From the NCBI GenBank assembly GCA_029561145.1, contig JAKQJM010000098.1:31865-95864 (forward strand): DNA of 64,000 nucleotides, in the 5' to 3' direction. A program made the translations under genes and the position numbers. The DNA comes from Pseudomonadota bacterium. GTDB lineage: Bacteria > Pseudomonadota > Gammaproteobacteria > Xanthomonadales > Rhodanobacteraceae. The notes beneath the pieces were generated by a model. That model was given only the letters and a program-made list of their open reading frames with translations. It searched no databases and was not told the origin of the DNA. Positions 57,882 through 64,000 of the stretch are shown piece after piece (within the stretch, counting starts at the first letter, position 1; every line of letters starts with the position of its first letter).

Positions 57882-58786
57882 ATCATCCGATTGCAAAAAC
57901 CATCCGCGAGTACCTCGACCAGCTCCGATCCGAATTGCACGGCGCTGATCCGGCAATGATCCAGGATGCCCTGTATGACGCCGAGGAGCACCTGCGTGCC
58001 GAACTCGCCGAGCACCCGCAACTCGATGAGGCGGCGGTCCTTGCCAAGGTCGCGACCAGCTACGGCGCTCCCGACGAAGTCGCCGAGATCTATCGGGTCA
58101 AGGAGGGCGAAGTCGAGCAGGCGCTGCGGCCACGTCGCGTGCGTCCGGTCGCAGAGAAATCGTTCATCGCGAAGTTCTTCGGTGTCGCGGTCGACCCGCG
58201 CGCCTACGCGGCGATGTTCTACATGGTGCTGGCAATGGCAACCGGCATCTTCTACTTCACCTGGGTCGTCACCGGGCTCAGCCTCTCCGCCGGTTTCGCG
58301 ATCCTGATCATCGGCATCCCGTTCATCGTGCTGTTCTTCGCGACCGTGCGTGCCCTGTCCTTTGTCGAGGGCAAGATCGTCGAGGCCATGCTTGGCGTGC
58401 GCATGCCACGCCGGCCCCTGTATGTCGATCGCGAGAAGTCGATCTGGCAGCGCATAGGCGCGATGTTTACCGATCCGCGCAGCTGGAGCACGCTGTTCTA
58501 CATGGTCCTGATGCTGCCGCTCGGCATCCTCTATTTCTGTATCGTCACGGTGGGAATGGCACTCGCGCTGGGCTTCATCGTCGCGCCGTTCCTGCATGTG
58601 TTCGGTTACGGTGACGGCATCGTCATGAGGGATGGCTCGGAAGTGCTGTGGTCAGCGCCGGTCTGGGCGATGCCGCTGGTGTTCGTCGGAGGCGTGCTCC
58701 TGCTGTTCGCGATGCTGCATCTCGCGCGCGGCATCGGCCACCTGCATGGGCAACTGGCCAAGCATCTGCTGGTCAAGGCGGCTTGA
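57878..58786 (+). CDS. HAAS-domain sensor-like membrane protein
   Basis: The N-terminal part (about 1-85) is a helical HAAS-like domain (IREYLDQLRSELHGADPAMIQDALYDAEEHL, then ATSYGAPDEVAEIYRV), as found in DUF1700/HAAS proteins beside PadR genes. Two repeats of a membrane module follow (DPRAYAAMFYMVLAMATGIFYF and DPRSWSTLFYMVLMLPLGILYF), each with paired helices, resembling the putative-sensor family PF13796. Length is 302 residues. The function is unknown. It is translationally coupled to padR. Confidence 0.78.
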   Translation: MNHPIAKTIREYLDQLRSELHGADPAMIQDALYDAEEHLRAELAEHPQLDEAAVLAKVATSYGAPDEVAEIYRVKEGEVEQALRPRRVRPVAEKSFIAKFFGVAVDPRAYAAMFYMVLAMATGIFYFTWVVTGLSLSAGFAILIIGIPFIVLFFATVRALSFVEGKIVEAMLGVRMPRRPLYVDREKSIWQRIGAMFTDPRSWSTLFYMVLMLPLGILYFCIVTVGMALALGFIVAPFLHVFGYGDGIVMRDGSEVLWSAPVWAMPLVFVGGVLLLFAMLHLARGIGHLHGQLAKHLLVKAA

Positions 58787-58789
58787 GGA

Positions 58790-60388
58790 TCAATCGCCCG
58801 GATCGATTTTCTTCGCAGTCCCGGGTTGCAATGACAGCAGGAAGATCAGCGCCGCCAGCACGACATAGGCGGCGCTGAACTGCACGGCGATCGAACGTTC
58901 GATCGCATCGAGCTGCCAGGGCAGGTAGATGCTGCCCGCGGGATGCACCGAGTGGATCAGGCCGAATGCGCTCAGTGTCGCGCCGATCAGCAGGATCGAC
59001 GCCGCGCGACGCGGCCGCGAATCGACCAGCGCAACGACGAAGCTGGCCCAGACCATCGAGGTGATGATGAAGCCGTTGCCGAGCACGACGATCGTCGCGA
59101 CCTCTGAAATGCCGTGATCCGTCGCCGCATGCAGCGCCGCGAAATGTGCCGGATCGACGATCGCGGGATCGCTGAGCTTGATGGCGACGAGACGCGCGAT
59201 CGCCGGGAAGAATGCGATCACGACTGCGGCGGAATATCGACGGGGCGTCGCCTCGAAGGCCTGGCTGGTGATGCCGATCGCGATGAAGACGAGGATCGGC
59301 GCAAGCACGGCCAGCGGTAACAGTTCGACCGTATTCGAAAGATAGCCGAAGACGCCGCCCAGGCCGATGAACAGTCCGGTCAGGACCACGTAGCCTATGC
59401 CGGCTCCCATTGCCTTGTAGGCAGGCTGGCCGATATAGGGCGTGGTTTGCGCGACGCCGCCGCAGGCACCCGCGATCAGGGTGGATAGCGATTCGACAAG
59501 CAGGATGTCGCGGGTCGAATAGTCATCTCCTGCAGCGCGTGCGCTTTCGGCGACGTTGATGCCACCGACGACCATGAGCAGGCCGAACGGAAGCAGCAGC
59601 GAAAGATAGGGAACGGTCAGCGGCAGGCCGTCGATGAAACCACCGTTCGGCCAGGGCAGGGCGAAGCGGAATTGCCACGCATCCGGCGCGTGGTAGCCGC
59701 TGCCCAGCCAGCCCATCGGACCGAAGCCGTAGTAGAGCGCGGCGGAAACCAGGAAAGCGACGAGCACGCCGGGCATGCCGAACGGCAAGCGCCCCTTGCC
59801 GATCAGCGCGTACAACACGATGCCGAGCCCGGCCAGTCCGACCACAGGCATGCGCAGGATCTCGATCAGTGGAAGGAAACCGATCAGCATCAGGGCGATG
59901 CCGGCGATCGATCCGAGCAGGCCTGCACGCGGCACGTGCCGCTGCACATGGGCCCCGAAGAACGAGAGCACGAACTTGAGCAGTCCCATGACAACCAGCG
60001 AAGCCATGCCGAGCTGCCAGGTCATCGTTGCCGCGACATTCCTGTCGAAACCGGCTTGCTGGTAGCTGAGGAAAGCCGGGCCGAGCACGAGCAAGGCCAT
60101 GCCGATACTTGTCGGTGCATCGATCCCGAGCGGCATCGCGGTGACCGTGCTGCGGCCTTCGCGACGGGCCAGCGTGCGGGCCATGCGCGCATAGGCCAGG
60201 TTGCCGACCAGTGCGCCCAGGGCGGTGCCGGGGAACATCCGGGTGAAGATGATCTCCGCTGGAAAGCCGAAGATCACGATCAGCGCCGTCGCGAGAAAGG
60301 CCAGCACCGAGAGGTTGTCGACGACGAGTCCGAAGAAGCCGTTGATGTCGCCACTGGAAAACCAGCACATGCGAGCGATCGGATTCAT
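58790..60388 (-). CDS. NCS2/AzgA-like permease
   Basis: This 532-residue inner-membrane protein has about 12-13 hydrophobic segments and features of the NCS2/AzgA-type nucleobase permease superfamily (AMPLGIDAPTSIGMALLVLGPAF, VAQTTPYIGQPAYKAMGAGIGYVVLTG). The substrate cannot be read from sequence; purines or other nucleobases are likely for this family. It lies 81 bp downstream of a TonB-dependent receptor gene on the same strand, suggesting a two-membrane uptake route. It converges with the HAAS gene. Confidence 0.75.
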   Translation of the reverse strand: MNPIARMCWFSSGDINGFFGLVVDNLSVLAFLATALIVIFGFPAEIIFTRMFPGTALGALVGNLAYARMARTLARREGRSTVTAMPLGIDAPTSIGMALLVLGPAFLSYQQAGFDRNVAATMTWQLGMASLVVMGLLKFVLSFFGAHVQRHVPRAGLLGSIAGIALMLIGFLPLIEILRMPVVGLAGLGIVLYALIGKGRLPFGMPGVLVAFLVSAALYYGFGPMGWLGSGYHAPDAWQFRFALPWPNGGFIDGLPLTVPYLSLLLPFGLLMVVGGINVAESARAAGDDYSTRDILLVESLSTLIAGACGGVAQTTPYIGQPAYKAMGAGIGYVVLTGLFIGLGGVFGYLSNTVELLPLAVLAPILVFIAIGITSQAFEATPRRYSAAVVIAFFPAIARLVAIKLSDPAIVDPAHFAALHAATDHGISEVATIVVLGNGFIITSMVWASFVVALVDSRPRRAASILLIGATLSAFGLIHSVHPAGSIYLPWQLDAIERSIAVQFSAAYVVLAALIFLLSLQPGTAKKIDPGD

Positions 60389-60469
60389 GGCGTGCTCCGT
60401 TCGATGTCAGACACCCGATCCGCGCGCGCGGGCAGGCCTGGATAGCGCCGCGCAGTTCGCCGAACCAGC

Positions 60470-62716
60470 TCAGTAGCGCGCCGTGAACTCGGCACCGATG
60501 ATGCGCGGCTCGTTGACGAATCCGGTCAGGTTGTTGAAATCGATGCCGCCGACGATGGCCTTGCGATCGGTGATGTTGCGGCCATAGAGGGCCGCTTCGT
60601 AGCGTCCGTCGCGCCACAGATAGCCGATCCGCAGACCCCCTTCGAGCAGCGGTTTTCCGGTGAATTCTGTCGATTCATAGAGGAAGAAGTTGACCTTGCT
60701 GCGATAGGCCCAGTCGGTATAGACGAAGAACTCGCCATCTCCCACCGGCACGCCATAGCGCGCCGTGATGTTGCCGATCCAGCGCGGTGCCTGCGGCAGC
60801 GAATTGCCGTTGATCGACACGAGGCCGTCACCACCGCCGGCCGGATCGAGCACGGTGCATCCACCGCCGCAAGGCGCGATGAACAGGTTCGGATCCTTGA
60901 TCTCGGTGCGGTTGTAGCTGCCGCCGAGCGTAACCAGCAGGTGCTCGGTCAGATAGGCTTCCAGATCAAGCTCGAAACCATTGCCGACCGACTTGTCGGC
61001 GTTGACGAGCTGGTTGAAGTTGGCCGCGCCGCCGACCGCGGTCAGCTGCTGGTCCTTGACCGTGTAGTGGAAGACCGAGAAGCCGAGGCGGGCACGCCGA
61101 TCGAGCAGATCCGACTTGATGCCGGCTTCGTAGGAGTAAACCTTTTCCGAATCGGCAACCGAGATCGTATCGCCGAACAGCACGCGCCCCTGGATGCTCG
61201 GTGCGCGGAAGCCCTTGGCGACACGCCCATAGACATTGGTCTGCTCGCTGATTGCGTAGGTCGCACTGAAATCGCCACTGAGGTCGCTGGCGCTCGGGCT
61301 GACGGTCAAGGGACCGAGCGGATCGCCGCCGATCGGCGAAACGTACCGCGAGACCTCGAAATCCTTGTTGTCGCGGGTGTAGCGCAAGCCACCTTTCAAG
61401 GTCAGCTGATCGCTGGCCTCGTAGTCGCCCGAGACGAATGCGGCCCAGGCCTTGTTGTCCTGCTTCTGCTGCGCGTAGCCGTTCTCGATGCTGCCGGCCA
61501 GCGTGTCGTAACTGAAGCTGTCGATCGTGATCTTCTCGCGATACAGATAGAGCCCGCCCTGCCAGTCGAAACGGCCCCAGTCGTTCGAGGCGAGGCGCAG
61601 TTCCTGCGACCACTGGCTGTGATCGGGCAGGCCATCAGCGGATTCCGACGAGAACGGAATGAAGCCAGGGCCGAATGGCGGGGCATACGAGGCACCGAAG
61701 CCGCCGTCGATATCGCCCTGGTTGAACGATTCGGCGCTCTCGTAACCGGTCACCGAAAACAGGCTCATGCTGCCGAAATCCCAACGCAGCCGGGCGCTGG
61801 CACCTTCGGTATCGAGATGCGAGGAATTGCGTCCATCGATCGCGATCTCGTCGCGTTCGAAATCATCGACCAGATCGTTGCTGCCGGGCTTGATGATGTT
61901 GGCGCGGAAAAGGCGTGCGCTGCCATCGAGTCGACGCGCATGCACATTGAACAGCGCGTCGAAATTCTCGCCGGGGTCGTACAGGAATTGCGCACGGATA
62001 GCCGATTCGTCGTAACCCTCGAGCGCGTTGTTCTCGCCCGTGTAGGTGTTGTCCACCCAGTCATCGCGATGCTGGTACAGCCCCGAGACGCGCGCCGACC
62101 AGGCAGGGCCGAGGGCTCCGCCGATCGCGCCTTCAAACGTGGTCGTGCCGTAGCTGCCATAGCCCAGGCGCGCATAGCCGCTGGTCTCCTGGCTGGGCTT
62201 GACCGACTCGAACTTGATCACGCCGGCCGGTGTATTGCGTCCGAACAAGGTGCCTTGCGGTCCGCGCAGCATCTCGATGCGATCGAGATCGAACACCGGG
62301 AAACCCTTGAGCAGCGGACTCTCCTGGACCACCTCGTCGTAGATTAGGGATACCGGCTGCGATGCATTGAGGTCGAAGTCGGTGTTGCCGAGCCCGCGGA
62401 TGTAGAAGCGCGGAAATGCACGTCCGAACGACGATTCGATATTGAGGCTCGGCAGACGTGAGGAAAGGAAGCGGATGTCGCTGCCGCCGGAGGCGATGAC
62501 ATCGAGCTTCTCATCGGACACCGTCGTGATCGAGACCGGTACATCCTTCTCGGCTTCCTCGCGTCGTTCGGCCGTCACGGTGACGACGTCGAGTACCGAT
62601 GACCCTTTGCGTTCGACGTCTTCGGCTTCCTGTGCGTGTCCATACACGGGTAGACCGAGAATCAGCGAGGCGGCAAGCAGACGGACTTTCGGCACGCAAC
62701 GAAACACGCTGGACAT
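60470..62716 (-). CDS. TonB-dependent outer-membrane receptor
   Basis: This 748-residue receptor has a signal peptide (RLLAASLILGLPVYGHA|QEAED) and a TonB box-like DVVTVTAERREE. The plug domain includes LPSLNIESSFGRAFPRFYIRGLGNTDFDLNASQPVSLIYDEVV and DRIEMLRGPQGTLFGRNTPAG. A 22-strand barrel ends in aromatic EFTARY. It resembles the broad iron-complex/vitamin class often used for non-iron nutrients in xanthomonads. The adjoining permease suggests nucleobase or related uptake, which is inference. No upstream Fur-type site is obvious. Confidence 0.9.
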   Translation of the reverse strand: MSSVFRCVPKVRLLAASLILGLPVYGHAQEAEDVERKGSSVLDVVTVTAERREEAEKDVPVSITTVSDEKLDVIASGGSDIRFLSSRLPSLNIESSFGRAFPRFYIRGLGNTDFDLNASQPVSLIYDEVVQESPLLKGFPVFDLDRIEMLRGPQGTLFGRNTPAGVIKFESVKPSQETSGYARLGYGSYGTTTFEGAIGGALGPAWSARVSGLYQHRDDWVDNTYTGENNALEGYDESAIRAQFLYDPGENFDALFNVHARRLDGSARLFRANIIKPGSNDLVDDFERDEIAIDGRNSSHLDTEGASARLRWDFGSMSLFSVTGYESAESFNQGDIDGGFGASYAPPFGPGFIPFSSESADGLPDHSQWSQELRLASNDWGRFDWQGGLYLYREKITIDSFSYDTLAGSIENGYAQQKQDNKAWAAFVSGDYEASDQLTLKGGLRYTRDNKDFEVSRYVSPIGGDPLGPLTVSPSASDLSGDFSATYAISEQTNVYGRVAKGFRAPSIQGRVLFGDTISVADSEKVYSYEAGIKSDLLDRRARLGFSVFHYTVKDQQLTAVGGAANFNQLVNADKSVGNGFELDLEAYLTEHLLVTLGGSYNRTEIKDPNLFIAPCGGGCTVLDPAGGGDGLVSINGNSLPQAPRWIGNITARYGVPVGDGEFFVYTDWAYRSKVNFFLYESTEFTGKPLLEGGLRIGYLWRDGRYEAALYGRNITDRKAIVGGIDFNNLTGFVNEPRIIGAEFTARY

Positions 62717-62950
62717 GGCAATCCCCGACGTCGGACGGAATGGAAGGAAGAACCGGTCGAAACGGTGCGCCGCATGCCCCCTGCATGGTCCGGCGACCCG
62801 ACGCCTAGCCTAGCCGTATTGCAGGAAGTTCGAAAGACGATTTCCCGGCGATTCGATCTGCGCGCGTCGACTTCGTGTCGCCACGTCGATTGCCGGCGAC
62901 ACCCGCCGTTGCAGCTGCCCGGGCACGGTCGGCCCCGTCCGGTGTTTCGA
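62717..62950. other. Intergenic region TonB receptor to PHA depolymerase
   Basis: No gene is apparent in these 234 bases. They hold the leader of the TonB receptor and the trailer of the depolymerase gene, both on the minus strand. No clear -35/-10 pair, hairpin with T-run or palindrome stood out. Confidence 0.3.
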
Positions 62951-64000
62951 TCAGGCGCTGCGGCGCCGTCGAGTCGCGACCGCCTTCGCCGCCGGGAAAG
63001 TGGCATGGCCGGCGATGAAATCGCGCAACTGCGGATAGATCTTCTCGCGCCAGCGGCGACCGCTGAAGATGCCGTAGTGACCGGCATCCTTGACCAGCAG
63101 GTTGCGCTTGTGTGACGCAGGAATGCCCGAACAGAGTTCGTGCGCCGCCTCGGTCTGGCCACGACCCGAGATGTCGTCGAGCTCACCCTCGATCGTCAGC
63201 AGCGCGGTGTCGCGGATGTCGCCAGGCCGCACGCGTTGGCCAGCGACGTCCCACAAGCCGCGTGGCAGCAGGTGCTGCTGGAAGATCGTGCTGATCGTGT
63301 CGAGATAGAACGGTGCCGGCATGTCGAGCACGGCGTTGTACTCGTTGTAGAACTTGCGATGCGCTTCGGCATCCTCGAGGTCGCCGCGACGCAGGTCTTC
63401 ATAGAAGTCCCAGTGCGAACTCATGTGCCGGCTCGGATTCATCGCGACGAATCCGGCGTGCTGCAGGAAGCCTGGATAGACCTTGCGGCCGGCACCCGGA
63501 AAGCTTGATGGCACGGTATGGATGACGTTGTTCTCGAACCACGACAGGGGTTGTGTCGTGGCGAGATCGTTGACCTTGGTCGGGCTGCGCCGGGGATCGA
63601 TCGGGCCACCCATCATGGTCATTGTCAGCGGGGTCTTCTCGCCATTCGAGGCCATCAGCGAAATCGCTGCGAGTACCGGCACCGTGGGCTGGCAAACCGA
63701 GATCACGTGGAGACGCTCGGCGCCGATATGGCGTATGAATTCCTGGATGTAGGCGACGTAGTCATCGAGATCGAAATCACCCTGGTCGAGCGGCACCATG
63801 CGTGCGTCGATCCAGTCGGTCAGGTAGACCTTGTGATCCTGCAGCAGCGACTTGACGGTATCGCGCAACAGGGTCGAGTGATGACCGGAAAGCGGGGCGA
63901 CGACGAGGACGGTCGGGTCCTTCTTGAGTTCGCCTAGGGTTTCGACATCGTCGCTGAAACGCTTGAAGCGGATCAGGTTGCAGAACGGCCTGGCGATCGA
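62951..64000 (-). CDS. phaZ: Intracellular poly(3-hydroxyalkanoate) depolymerase, C-terminal part
   Basis: The frame is open to the window edge, so the N-terminus lies outside. The 349 visible residues match type I intracellular PHA depolymerases. They include VLVVAPLSGHHSTLLRDTV, the nucleophile region HVISVCQPTVPVLA with Cys in the usual nucleophile place, TMTMMGGPIDPRRSPTKVNDLA, and a C-terminal AGHYGIFSGRRWREKIYP containing the catalytic His. It hydrolyses stored polyhydroxyalkanoate, implying carbon storage. The basic tail (ATRRRRSA) may bind granules or DNA. Confidence 0.88.
   Translation of the reverse strand, partial: SIARPFCNLIRFKRFSDDVETLGELKKDPTVLVVAPLSGHHSTLLRDTVKSLLQDHKVYLTDWIDARMVPLDQGDFDLDDYVAYIQEFIRHIGAERLHVISVCQPTVPVLAAISLMASNGEKTPLTMTMMGGPIDPRRSPTKVNDLATTQPLSWFENNVIHTVPSSFPGAGRKVYPGFLQHAGFVAMNPSRHMSSHWDFYEDLRRGDLEDAEAHRKFYNEYNAVLDMPAPFYLDTISTIFQQHLLPRGLWDVAGQRVRPGDIRDTALLTIEGELDDISGRGQTEAAHELCSGIPASHKRNLLVKDAGHYGIFSGRRWREKIYPQLRDFIAGHATFPAAKAVATRRRRSA

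Noticed and set aside
60941..62347. A 468-codon open frame on the + strand
   Set aside because: It is antisense to the TonB-dependent receptor, whose plug and barrel are continuous.

Overview
The window is a gene-dense, GC-rich chromosomal segment from a gammaproteobacterium, most likely of the order Xanthomonadales/Lysobacterales. Four things support this: kup next to ruvB-ybgC-tolQRAB-pal; a kdsD-kdsC-lptCAB-rpoN-hpf-ptsN block with an HPr kinase inserted and followed by rapZ, EIIA-Man, HPr and EI; a complete eight-gene his operon led by a TrpR-like regulator; and a suf operon led by an Rrf2 regulator. The assignment rests on gene content and order, not on a database search. No gap between genes exceeds 300 bases. 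I see no insertion sequence, prophage or CRISPR array.

Layout. 0-8.1 kb (+): end of kup, ruvB, ybgC, the tol-pal envelope-constriction system, cpoB, queE and queC. 8.3 kb: tRNA-Lys(TTT). 8.5-11.9 kb (+): creD, tsaB and a 2OG-Fe(II) oxygenase with an extra C-terminal domain. 12.1-16.6 kb (-): a surface-glycan-type cassette (second 2OG-Fe(II) oxygenase, MBOAT O-acyltransferase, SGNH-like membrane-anchored protein, SAM methyltransferase), in parts clearly lower in GC. 16.7-27.4 kb (-): KDO synthesis and LPS export genes, sigma-54, hibernation factor and a regulatory PTS with HPr kinase but no sugar permease. 27.5-29.1 kb (+): ibaG, murA. 29.2-31.7 kb (-): DUF3108, purN, purM. 31.9-35.0 kb (+): DUF2066, a CDP-alcohol phosphatidyltransferase, a PerM-like protein, hda. 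35.0-36.8 kb (-): murU and amgK (peptidoglycan sugar recycling). 36.9-43.4 kb (+): sufR-sufB-methyltransferase-sufC-sufD-sufS-GNAT. 43.5-48.2 kb (+): a Fur-box-preceded cluster (PepSY membrane protein, DUF2271, DUF4198, ApbE, membrane flavoreductase), probably reductive iron handling in the periplasm. 48.3-55.7 kb (+): hisR-hisGDCBHAFI. 55.8-64 kb: SlyD-like FKBP (+), exported cyclophilin (-), PadR plus HAAS-type membrane protein (+), NCS2/AzgA-like permease and TonB-dependent receptor (-), and the C-terminal part of an intracellular PHA depolymerase (-).

Most operons are tightly packed with ATGA-type overlaps. The most unusual parts are the glycan-modification cassette between two related oxygenase genes, the methyltransferase gene inside the suf operon, the Fur-type promoter of the PepSY/ApbE/flavoreductase cluster, and a TrpR-like operator directly in front of hisR.
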